This document shows positions 16,481-24,360 of a DNA stretch of 32,709 nucleotides, one piece after another. Under the pieces are notes generated by a model that searched no databases, was not told the DNA's origin, and saw nothing but the letters and a program-made list of their open reading frames with translations. Location: contig CAZTCX010000017.1 of the NCBI GenBank assembly GCA_964612515.1, forward strand, positions 1 through 32,709, given 5' to 3'. The first letter of the stretch is position 1; every line of letters begins with the position of its first letter. Source of the stretch: SABY01 sp964612515 (GTDB lineage: Bacteria; Bacteroidota; Bacteroidia; Bacteroidales; 4484-276). The position numbers were made by a program, and so were the translations under genes.

Positions 16481-18909
16481 TTTTAAAATCATTTATCATG
16501 AGATTTTTAAAAAATAAAATTGCATTTCTTTTAATAATGATAATAATCACAGGTCTGGGCAAAGCAGAAGCCCAGACCTGGTTTTATTTTCAGGATAGCC
16601 CCGATGAAACGTTTTATGATTTTAGCTGGCTTACGGTAAGCGCACCTAGTATGCTTGAGGTAGCCGGCGCCGACAGCCATCGCTTTCCGGTGGAAAATGA
16701 AGTACCGGCACAGCAAGGTATCAACGCGCTGCGGCTTTCGTGGACTTCCAACGCGGGAGGTACCTGGCAAGCCATTGCTGCCGGCCTCAACTGGACAGCC
16801 AAAAATGTTGCCAGTGCTGATACGCTACTCTTTTTTCTGCGCAGCCCGGAAGTTTTCAATAGCCAAAATTTGCCAGCAATTTTTATGGAAGATGCAGATA
16901 ATAAACAAACCGTGAAAGTTGCACTCAGCGACTACAGCAGCGACTTATCTCCACACGAATGGACAAGAATAACCATTCCGATGACGCCATTTTTTGCTTC
17001 GTCGGGGGTTAATTTTGAAGCTATCAAAACCATTGGCTTTGCGCAAAAATTGGCCGACGGCAGCGCACACATGCTTTATGTGGACGATATGCGCATCTTC
17101 AAAGGCGACGGAACTTCGCCACCGGTGGCAGCTCCGCAAGGAGTTATTGCCAAAGGCTACGACAGCCATGCCTATCTCACCTGGCAGCCCAACACCGAAA
17201 GCAATCTGAATGGCTATGAAATCTATCTTTCGACCAATGGCGGCGGCACTTTTACGAAACGTGGCACCGTAAGCAAAACCGATACAGCTTTCACAGATTT
17301 TGTGCGTCCCTTGGGTACGAATCTAAACCTATCGTATAAAATGACCGCACTCAACGATGCCAACGAACCATCCCCATTTTCCGAAACCGTACAAACGACC
17401 ACTTTCGACATGAATGATGAGCAACTTATGGAGATGGTGCAGGAGGCGACGTTCCGCTACTTTTGGGATTTTGCACACCCTGCCTCGGGCATGGCGCGCG
17501 AACGCAACACCTCCGGCAATGTGGTGACCACAGGCGGCAGTGGCTTTGGCATCATGGCACTTTTAGTGGGAATGGAACGCCAGTTTATTACACGTGATCA
17601 GGGCAACGCACGCATGAAGAAAATCCTAACTTTCCTCGAAAATTCCGATCGCTTTCATGGCGTATGGCCGCACTGGCTCAATGGCAACACGGGGAAAGTG
17701 GTTCCTTTCAGCGACCTCGACAATGGTGGTGACCTGGTGGAAACAGCTTTTCTGGTGCAGGGACTGCTGGCTGCGCGGCAGTATTTTAGTCAGATCAATA
17801 CCGACGAACAATCCATTGCCGAGCGCATTACGCAGCTTTGGGAAACGGTAGAGTGGGACTGGTACCGCCGCAATGACGGCAATTTCCTTTATTGGCACTG
17901 GTCGCCCAACCACCAGTGGGCGATGAACATGCAGGTGCGTGGCCCCAACGAAGCGGCAGTCGTTTATCTGCTGGCCATTGCCTCGCCAACCCATGGCGTC
18001 CGCGCCTCACTATGGGACGACGGCTGGGCATCGTCAACTTATTATGTAAATGGAAAATCATTTTATGGATACAAACTTTGGGTAGGATGGGATTACGGCG
18101 GCCCGCTGTTTTTTGCTCAGTATTCTTATCTGGGTTTTGATGTACGTAATAAAAAGGATGCTTACGCCAATTATTTCCTCAACAACCGCAACCACACACT
18201 AATCAACCGTGCGTATTGCATCGCCAACCCGAAAAACTTTGATGGATATTCGGCTGTATCCTGGGGACTTACCGCCTGCGACGATCCTTGGGGCTATATG
18301 GCACACGAGCCGGTTGGCTCCCGCGACAACGGAACCATTGCACCTACGGCAGCTTTGTCGTCGATGCCTTACACGCCCGACGAATCCATGGCGGCGCTTA
18401 AACATTTCTACCGAACGCTAGGCGACAAACTCTGGGGAAACATGGGCTTTGTAGATTCCTTTAATCCTGAAGAAAACTGGTATGCCAACTCCTACCTGGC
18501 CATCGACCAGGGGCCAATTATCGACATGATCGAAAACCACCGCTCCGGATTGCTGTGGAATAATTTTATGGCCAATCCCGAAATACAGCCCGCACTGGAT
18601 GCCATCGGATTTGTGTATGACCCGCAGTCGATCTTCGAACCAAACGCAGGAAACTTGGCGTTTACATGCGCACCGGTTCCTGCAACGGATCACCTGACCA
18701 TCGATTTTATGCTGGACAAACCGCAACAAGTCATCGTTGAATTGCACAGCCTGATCGGCCAGCAGGTTCTTTCACCAATGGTTGCAGGCAAACTGTCGCA
18801 GGGAAAACAAATCCTTCAAATCGACCTGAGAGAAGTTCCTTCGGGAGTTTATCTTTTATACCTAAAAACCGCCGACAGCTTTGGTGTGCAGAAGATAGTG
18901 GTGAGATGA
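16477..18909 (+). CDS. Multimodular GH144-like endo-beta-1,2-glucanase with Fn3 and T9SS sorting domain
   Basis: This 810-residue secreted enzyme has a signal peptide ending near AEAQT. The ATG at 16477 overlaps the GH3 stop; ATG 16498 (MRFLKNKIAFLL) gives a tidier signal and is a fair alternative. Residues about 33-210 form a beta-rich, CBM-like module (FYFQDSPDETFYDFSWL). Residues 215-310 are an Fn3 domain (AYLTWQPNTESNLNGYEIYLS). About 320-730 is the GH144-type barrel, with NRAYCIANP, WGLTACDDPWG, GTIAPTAALSS and AIDQGPIIDMIENHRSG. The last 75 residues are a T9SS type A sorting domain (LHSLIGQQVL, VPSGVYLLYL). It should be exported to the surface or medium, unlike the single-domain lipoprotein GH144 at the start of the operon. 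Confidence 0.9.
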   Translation: MILKSFIMRFLKNKIAFLLIMIIITGLGKAEAQTWFYFQDSPDETFYDFSWLTVSAPSMLEVAGADSHRFPVENEVPAQQGINALRLSWTSNAGGTWQAIAAGLNWTAKNVASADTLLFFLRSPEVFNSQNLPAIFMEDADNKQTVKVALSDYSSDLSPHEWTRITIPMTPFFASSGVNFEAIKTIGFAQKLADGSAHMLYVDDMRIFKGDGTSPPVAAPQGVIAKGYDSHAYLTWQPNTESNLNGYEIYLSTNGGGTFTKRGTVSKTDTAFTDFVRPLGTNLNLSYKMTALNDANEPSPFSETVQTTTFDMNDEQLMEMVQEATFRYFWDFAHPASGMARERNTSGNVVTTGGSGFGIMALLVGMERQFITRDQGNARMKKILTFLENSDRFHGVWPHWLNGNTGKVVPFSDLDNGGDLVETAFLVQGLLAARQYFSQINTDEQSIAERITQLWETVEWDWYRRNDGNFLYWHWSPNHQWAMNMQVRGPNEAAVVYLLAIASPTHGVRASLWDDGWASSTYYVNGKSFYGYKLWVGWDYGGPLFFAQYSYLGFDVRNKKDAYANYFLNNRNHTLINRAYCIANPKNFDGYSAVSWGLTACDDPWGYMAHEPVGSRDNGTIAPTAALSSMPYTPDESMAALKHFYRTLGDKLWGNMGFVDSFNPEENWYANSYLAIDQGPIIDMIENHRSGLLWNNFMANPEIQPALDAIGFVYDPQSIFEPNAGNLAFTCAPVPATDHLTIDFMLDKPQQVIVELHSLIGQQVLSPMVAGKLSQGKQILQIDLREVPSGVYLLYLKTADSFGVQKIVVR

Positions 18910-19089
18910 AAAAAAGGTGAGCGATGAGAAGAGAGTAAGTAGAAAGAAGTAAGTAGAAACAGCAGTGAAAATGATCGCTTTTTCGAACAATCTTTTTGAA
19001 TTTCAAATTTCAAACTTTAAAATAAAAGCCCAGAGGTGATGCCTGAAAAGGTGACATAATAGCCACTCCTAATCATAATACATTTTAAA

Positions 19090-19171
19090 AGTCACACCGT
19101 GAATCGTGTTGGACTGTATTACCACATTAGAAACTATCATTGCTTTCTTCGGTGAAATTCGCGGTGTGACT
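19090..19171. repeat. 82-bp element with 15-bp terminal inverted repeats, copy 1
   Basis: The left end AGTCACACCGTGAAT (19090-19104) is matched by ATTCGCGGTGTGACT (19157-19171), with one mismatch. The 52-base interior aligns without gaps to that of copy 2, at very roughly 60% identity by eye, and includes a shared GAAACTATC. No target-site duplication is obvious. Confidence 0.75.
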
Positions 19172-19187
19172 ATGCATCAAATTAGAA

Positions 19188-19269
19188 AGTCACACCGTGA
19201 ATAATATTGGGCGGCATCACTATGGCCGAAACTATCGTAGCTTGTTTTGGCATAATTCACGGTGTGACT
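19188..19269. repeat. 82-bp element with 15-bp terminal inverted repeats, copy 2
   Basis: The left end AGTCACACCGTGAAT (19188-19202) is the exact reverse complement of ATTCACGGTGTGACT (19255-19269). Length is identical to copy 1, in the same orientation, 16 bases away, giving a 98-bp period. The ends are preserved while the interior has drifted, which suggests the ends are what matters. Confidence 0.75.
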
Positions 19270-19314
19270 AATCGCCTACCTTGACTTTAATAAGTATCCC
19301 CCAAACCCTTTAAC

Positions 19315-19352
19315 AAAAAAAAACCTACCTCTCTTTCGAGGGCAGGTTTTTT
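19315..19352. terminator. Bidirectional rho-independent terminator between convergent transcripts
   Basis: AACCT-A-CCTC (19322-19331) pairs with GAGG-GC-AGGTT (19338-19348), leaving a small internal loop. A run of As lies on the left (19315-19323) and Ts on the right (19347-19352). On the minus strand it ends the CBM-protein gene 40 bases after its stop, and on the plus strand it would end PUL 1 transcripts. Confidence 0.75.
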
Positions 19353-19391
19353 CTCAATTCAAAAAAAATACAAAAATGAAAAACCAATTAA

Positions 19392-20894
19392 TTATTCTTT
19401 CACAAATTTAGCGGTGTGCTGCTTATTGTTATTGTCGCGAATCACCACCATGTAGATGCCTTTGGGCATATCGGAAGTTGGGATACTGAATGTGCCGGCG
19501 CTAACATTGCTGAAGGTAGCTTGTTGCTGTCCGAGCAAGTTGTAGATGCCAATGCTTTGAACATTGCTGTCGAGATCGATAAACAATGAGCTGGTAACCG
19601 GATTGGGATATACAGCCAATGAAGTGTTAGCTTTTGGAGTAAAAATCGAGGTATTGTCAGCGGGATTCGGATCGCTGTTGATTCGAATGTTGTCGAAGTA
19701 AATCACTTGATTTTCAGCCATGGTAAGCGGATCTTCGAAATCGGGCATAAAAGCAATTATCGGATAGGCACCAGTCAAATCCAGGAATGGGAAAACCACA
19801 TCAACCCATTTGCTGGTTTCGGTTTGTTCGTTGCTACTCGGAATTTCAAGATTGCCAGCGGGGCCACCTTCGAGTTTGAAGTGCAAAGGACTAACGCGCT
19901 CTTTCCATACCATTACGTGTACATATTTATAGGTAGTAACATCTACCGGAGGTTCTACATTGGCCCAGAAACCGCCCCAAGGCAAACCACCATCATCGGT
20001 ACCGCGACGGGTAAATTTCATCACTTTGGATGACCAATTGAGGCCACTTGGATCGGGATTGTCAACGACTTCGAAAGTTTCTGAAACAGGATGAAGCTCT
20101 TCGTTGTCCCAATCGCCATTGCCCATTACGTGCAAGGTCAGCGGGCCAGCGGTGCCATCTTCGAAATCGGCAATCATAGCTTCCTCTGCAATTACTCCCC
20201 ATACATCTGCGATAGTCACATCACCACTAATGGTAATTGCGCGGTTGGGATCACCCGGCCATTCGCCATTATCCCATGAAGGCTCGCCATTAATTACGCG
20301 AGAATATTTATAAGAATAATCTCCATTTTTAAGAACAAGGGTAAGTTGATAGATCATAGAGCCTTCTACCATGGGTGCCATTTTGGTGTAAGGAATGCTT
20401 CCTGGCATTTGCCATTCACTGGGAACACTAATGGTACCAGCCATGAAAATCTCGTCAGTAGCTGGGTCGAAGATTTCAGCATTGGTCATGTCAACTTGAA
20501 ATGTAACTAAACTTGGTTTGTCGCCATAAACATCATCCATCGTAACAGCTGCTGTAACGTAAATGTGGCGGTTGGGATCTCCGGTCCATTCGCCATTATC
20601 CCATGATGGAGCGCCATCAATAACCATGAAATATTTGTATTGGATTTCCATAGCCTCAGCCACCTCAGCGGTGATGGTGTAGATGAGTGGATCAGCTTCG
20701 GTGGGGGTCAGTTTCGTGGCGTCATTGGAGCCCGGCTGGGGCCATTCCCAAACACTGCCTGAAACATAAACATCAGTTGTGGCCGGATCAAATCCTTCCA
20801 CACCATTCATGTCCACGTTCATTGTAACGTTAAATTGTGCCATTAAACTTCCAAAAAGGAAGATTGAGAAAGCAAATAGTACTAGTTTTTTCAT
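19392..20894 (-). CDS. Secreted protein with tandem starch-binding-like CBM repeats and T9SS sorting domain
   Basis: This 500-residue protein has a signal peptide ending LMAQ (about residue 20). Two homologous repeats of about 105 residues follow (21-124 and 128-233). Each begins with a V-D-M-x-FDPAT strand, runs through a YKY strand, and ends in SWDNGEW (97-103 and 206-212) and GDPNR. The pattern resembles the CBM20-like glucan-binding modules common in Bacteroidota secreted proteins. Residues 238-410 form another beta-sandwich, CBM-like domain with no catalytic motif I can identify. The last 75 residues are a T9SS type A sorting domain (YPNPVTSSLFIDL, IYNLLGQQ, MPKGIYMVVI). It is divergent from the susC-susD-susE operon and probably a surface glycan-binding protein of PUL 2. 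Confidence 0.82.
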   Translation of the reverse strand: MKKLVLFAFSIFLFGSLMAQFNVTMNVDMNGVEGFDPATTDVYVSGSVWEWPQPGSNDATKLTPTEADPLIYTITAEVAEAMEIQYKYFMVIDGAPSWDNGEWTGDPNRHIYVTAAVTMDDVYGDKPSLVTFQVDMTNAEIFDPATDEIFMAGTISVPSEWQMPGSIPYTKMAPMVEGSMIYQLTLVLKNGDYSYKYSRVINGEPSWDNGEWPGDPNRAITISGDVTIADVWGVIAEEAMIADFEDGTAGPLTLHVMGNGDWDNEELHPVSETFEVVDNPDPSGLNWSSKVMKFTRRGTDDGGLPWGGFWANVEPPVDVTTYKYVHVMVWKERVSPLHFKLEGGPAGNLEIPSSNEQTETSKWVDVVFPFLDLTGAYPIIAFMPDFEDPLTMAENQVIYFDNIRINSDPNPADNTSIFTPKANTSLAVYPNPVTSSLFIDLDSNVQSIGIYNLLGQQQATFSNVSAGTFSIPTSDMPKGIYMVVIRDNNNKQHTAKFVKE

Positions 20895-20950
20895 AATAAA
20901 AAAGTTTTGATGAATAATTTTAAAATAACATTTTGAAGTTTGTTGATTAG

Positions 20951-20958
20951 CAAAATTA
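20951..20958 (-). promoter_or_regulatory. -7 promoter element (TAATTTTG, minus strand) of the CBM-protein gene
   Basis: It reads TAATTTTG on the minus strand and predicts a start near 20945, giving a 50-base leader before ATG 20894. No clear -33 element is seen. Confidence 0.5.
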
Positions 20959-21157
20959 AAATAAATTTTACACTAAAAAATAAATTTAAATTCTTTTTAA
21001 GATTGCGTTGCAAGAAAGAGGCCAAAAATGCGCTGAAAAATCTATATCATTAGTAACGTTAAAAACAATAGTAAGTTGCAAATTAATGGATTGCAACCTC
21101 TTGTGAGCCGGAGGGTCTATATAATTACGCCGGAAAATTTCAAGATGAAGTTTTTAT

Positions 21158-21165
21158 TAATTTTG
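21158..21165 (+). promoter_or_regulatory. -7 promoter element (TAATTTTG) of the PUL 2 susC operon
   Basis: TAATTTTG followed by CAGC is identical in its first 12 bases to the rnpB promoter at 31131. It predicts a start near 21171 and a leader of about 70 bases, which contains the hairpin at 21180-21194. Confidence 0.55.
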
Positions 21166-21242
21166 CAGCTTATTAAATCTCCTACGGAGTAGGATTATCA
21201 ACTGAAACTAAATAAAAATGAGAACAAATTAAACGTTGAATT

Positions 21243-24200
21243 ATGGGAAAACATCTAAAAACCAAAATGGTTATGCTCTTGTCGATGCTCGTATTCGGGT
21301 TTTCGGCGGGCTATGCTCAAACTGGTACAGTACGGGGCGTTATTACCGACGCCGACCAAAACGGGACGCTTCCTGGTGCCGCAGTACAGGTGAAAGGGAC
21401 GCTGCAGGGAACCGTCACCGATGTTCACGGCAACTACAGCATCGACATCTCACCAAATGCCACACTGGTATTTTCTTTTATCGGCTACGAATCCCAGGAA
21501 GTACTGGTGCAGCCCAACACTACTGTCAACATTGCCTTAGTACCGCAAAACACCTATCTTGAAGAGTTGGTGGTAATTGGCTATGGTGTTCAAAAACGCG
21601 AAGACGCTACGGGATCAGTAACGGCTGTAAGCAGCAAAGACTTTAATCGCGGCACGTTCACCTCACCTACCGAACTGGTTTCGGGTAAGATTGCCGGTGT
21701 GCAGATTACCAGTGGCGGCGGTGCTCCCGGCGACGGTGCTACCATCCGCATCAGGGGCGGCTCTTCATTATCGGCAAGCAACGACCCGTTGTTCGTCATC
21801 GACGGTGTACCTGTAGATAACGACGGTATCTCGGGGATGCGCAATCCCCTGAACACTATCAACCCTAACGACATCGAAACTTTTACGGTACTGAAAGATG
21901 CCTCCGCCACCGCTATTTATGGCTCGCGGGCTTCTAACGGTGTTATCCTTATCACCACCAAAAAAGGTAAAGCAGGAAAACCATTGTCAGTAACCTATAC
22001 TGGCAATTTCGGGATTTCAACACCCATCAAAACCATTGATGTATTGGATGCTGATGCTTTCAGAAAAGAAGTGCAGAACAGATATCCTAACCAGGCAGGC
22101 TTACTTGGCACAGCCAACACCGACTGGCAAGATGAGATTTATCAGAATGCTTTTAGTATGGACCACAACCTAAGCGTCTCCGGTGCTTACAAGGTTTTGC
22201 CCTATCGGCTTTCGGTGGGCTATACCGACCAGGATGGTATCCTGAAAACCGACAACCTGAAACGTACAACTGCCAGCCTTGCCCTGAACCCCACTTTGTT
22301 CGACGGCCATCTGAAGATTGATGTGAATGCCAGGTACATGAACATGAAAAACCAGTTTGCCAACCGCGATGCTATTGGTGCTGCCCTTCAGTACGACCCC
22401 AGCAAACCCGTTGAGAATGGTCATATTTACAACCCATATTATCTTAATGATGTGAATGGCGACGGCACGCCTGATACTGTGCGCATGCCTGCAACCGACT
22501 TTGGTGGCTATTATGCATGGGTGCAGCCCAATGGAACTGACATACCGGTAGAACAGGGATCGAGCAATCCGGCAGCGCTGCTCAAAATGCGCGATGACAA
22601 TTCTAACGTCAACCGCTTCATTGGTAACATCCAGTTCGATTATAAAATGCACTTCCTGCCTGAGTTGCGTGCCAATCTGAACCTTGGCTACGACTACTCG
22701 AAAGGTAAAGGTGACAACACCACCCCCGACTATGCTCCCTGGGCATACGACGCACTGAATGGCGGCGGCAACTGGAGCGCCTACGAGCAGGAAAAGAAAA
22801 ATGAACTGCTGGAATTCTACCTGAATTATGTAAAAGACATCAAAAGCATCGACAGCCGTATTGATGTGATGGCCGGTTATTCGTGGCAACATTTCTACCG
22901 CAGCGACACTTCGCTCAACGGTAACTATTCACGCAAGTTTACCCTCGACTCCGTCAGTCCGGGCAACTATCAGAAAAACTTCTACGGCGACTACATGCGC
23001 ACTTACAACATCAATTCGGTAAACAATCCTACCGAAAGTTATCTGGTGTCTTTCTATGGCCGTCTCAACTATACCTTTAAAGAAAGATATCTGCTTACCT
23101 TCACTTTGCGTGATGATGGTACCTCACGTTTTTCGCCCGACACCCGCTGGGGCTTGTTCCCATCAGCAGCTTTTGCCTGGCAAATTATTGAAGAACCTTT
23201 TATGGATGGCGTAAAAATGTCGCAACTGAAACTCAGAGTAGGTTATGGCGTAACTGGTCAGCAAAATATCGGACAAGGCGATTATCCTTATCTGCCGCGC
23301 TATACCCGAAGCAACCAGTTCGCACAGTATCAGCTTGGCAACCAGTTTTATTACACACTTCGTCCTGAAGGATACGATTACAACATCAAATGGGAAGAGA
23401 CCACCACGCTCAACTTCGGCCTCGACTTTGGTTTTGCCAACGACCGGGTTTACGGATCATTGGATTTATACAACCGCAAAACATCCGACCTTATCAACTT
23501 TATTCCCGTGCCGGCTGGTAGCAACCTGACAAACTACATCCTTACCAACATTGGTGATCTGGAGAATAATGGTGTTGAGTTTTCAATTATTACTCGCCCT
23601 GTTGTTGCCAACGATCTTTTCTGGCAGCTTGGATTCAATGCCACTTACAACCACAATGAAATCACCAAACTTACCGCCACCGACGATCCGGATTATACCG
23701 GCGTAGATGTTGGCAGTATCTCCGGAGGTGTTGGTAACTTCATCCAAAAACATGCTGTAGGACATTCAGCCAACACTTTCTTCGTTTTTGAACAGGTTTA
23801 TGGCGCCGATGGCATGCCACTGCAAGGAATCTATGTAGATAGAAATGGCGATGGCGAGATTACCGATGCCGACCGCTATTACTACAAAGATCCGGCAGCC
23901 GATTTCTATTTTGGCATCAACTCTTCGGTAACCTACAAAAACTGGGACTTCTCCTTCTCGGGACGTGCCAACTTTGGTAACTACGTTTATGACAACGTGA
24001 ACAGCGAAAATGCAGTTTACGAACGGCTCTACCGCCCGGAAGGTCCATATCTGGGTAACATCACTAATAAGGTGTACGAAACCAACTTTGTAAACCCGCA
24101 ATATCTATCCGATTTTTACATCAAGAATGCTGCATTCTTTAGGATGGACAACATGTCGCTGAGCTATTTCTTCCCGGATGCTATCAAAAACCTGGCAAGC

Positions 24201-24341
24201 CTGCGCCTTACTGCAACCGTTACCAACGTCTTTACCATCACCGGATACGATGGCATCGACCCGGAACTTTCCAATGGCATCGACAACCGGTTGTATCCCC
24301 GCCCACGGACTTACATGCTTGGCTTAGCCCTTCAGTTCTAA
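21243..24341 (+). CDS. SusC/RagA-family TonB-linked outer-membrane transporter (PUL 2)
   Basis: This 1032-residue SusC-type transporter has a signal peptide ending near GYAQT (about residue 26), a carboxypeptidase-regulatory-like domain (RGVITDADQNGTLPGAAVQVKG), then LEELVVIGYGVQKRED leading into the plug (PLFVIDGVPVD, LKDASATAIYGSRASNGVILITTKKG) and a long barrel ending in LGLALQF. No STN domain is present. The family is the same as the PUL 1 transporter, but the barrel sequence is clearly different, so the two should import different substrates. susD follows after 19 bases. Confidence 0.96.
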   Translation: MGKHLKTKMVMLLSMLVFGFSAGYAQTGTVRGVITDADQNGTLPGAAVQVKGTLQGTVTDVHGNYSIDISPNATLVFSFIGYESQEVLVQPNTTVNIALVPQNTYLEELVVIGYGVQKREDATGSVTAVSSKDFNRGTFTSPTELVSGKIAGVQITSGGGAPGDGATIRIRGGSSLSASNDPLFVIDGVPVDNDGISGMRNPLNTINPNDIETFTVLKDASATAIYGSRASNGVILITTKKGKAGKPLSVTYTGNFGISTPIKTIDVLDADAFRKEVQNRYPNQAGLLGTANTDWQDEIYQNAFSMDHNLSVSGAYKVLPYRLSVGYTDQDGILKTDNLKRTTASLALNPTLFDGHLKIDVNARYMNMKNQFANRDAIGAALQYDPSKPVENGHIYNPYYLNDVNGDGTPDTVRMPATDFGGYYAWVQPNGTDIPVEQGSSNPAALLKMRDDNSNVNRFIGNIQFDYKMHFLPELRANLNLGYDYSKGKGDNTTPDYAPWAYDALNGGGNWSAYEQEKKNELLEFYLNYVKDIKSIDSRIDVMAGYSWQHFYRSDTSLNGNYSRKFTLDSVSPGNYQKNFYGDYMRTYNINSVNNPTESYLVSFYGRLNYTFKERYLLTFTLRDDGTSRFSPDTRWGLFPSAAFAWQIIEEPFMDGVKMSQLKLRVGYGVTGQQNIGQGDYPYLPRYTRSNQFAQYQLGNQFYYTLRPEGYDYNIKWEETTTLNFGLDFGFANDRVYGSLDLYNRKTSDLINFIPVPAGSNLTNYILTNIGDLENNGVEFSIITRPVVANDLFWQLGFNATYNHNEITKLTATDDPDYTGVDVGSISGGVGNFIQKHAVGHSANTFFVFEQVYGADGMPLQGIYVDRNGDGEITDADRYYYKDPAADFYFGINSSVTYKNWDFSFSGRANFGNYVYDNVNSENAVYERLYRPEGPYLGNITNKVYETNFVNPQYLSDFYIKNAAFFRMDNMSLSYFFPDAIKNLASLRLTATVTNVFTITGYDGIDPELSNGIDNRLYPRPRTYMLGLALQF

Positions 24342-24360
24342 TTTTTAAATATTAATAATT

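Larger units (their letters stand above)
18910..19391. other. Intergenic region with paired inverted-repeat elements and a bidirectional terminator
   Basis: These 482 bases lie between PUL 1 and the convergent CBM-protein gene. From 18910 to about 19080 I see only AT-rich and purine-rich sequence. Two 82-bp inverted-repeat units then follow (19090-19171 and 19188-19269), and a hairpin terminator sits at 19315-19352. No reading frame here looks coding. Confidence 0.7.
20895..21242. other. Divergent intergenic control region of PUL 2
   Basis: These 348 bases separate the minus-strand CBM-protein gene from susC. Both directions have a -7 element: TAATTTTG on the minus strand (20951-20958) and on the plus strand (21158-21165). 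Between them TTGCAA, itself a palindrome, occurs three times at 21008-21013, 21076-21081 and 21091-21096. The susC leader has a small hairpin, TCCTAC/GTAGGA, at 21180-21194. This is a plausible shared operator region, but no regulator gene is nearby. Confidence 0.45.

Noticed and set aside
19090..19269. Integron attC sites
   Set aside because: No GTTRRRY/RYYYAAC core sites are at the ends, no integrase or cassette gene is present, and both arms are one uninterrupted 15-bp match.
22170..22892. 240-codon minus-strand frame inside susC of PUL 2
   Set aside because: It is antisense to a well-supported SusC barrel, with low-complexity Val/Ile/Gly-rich translation and no start signal.
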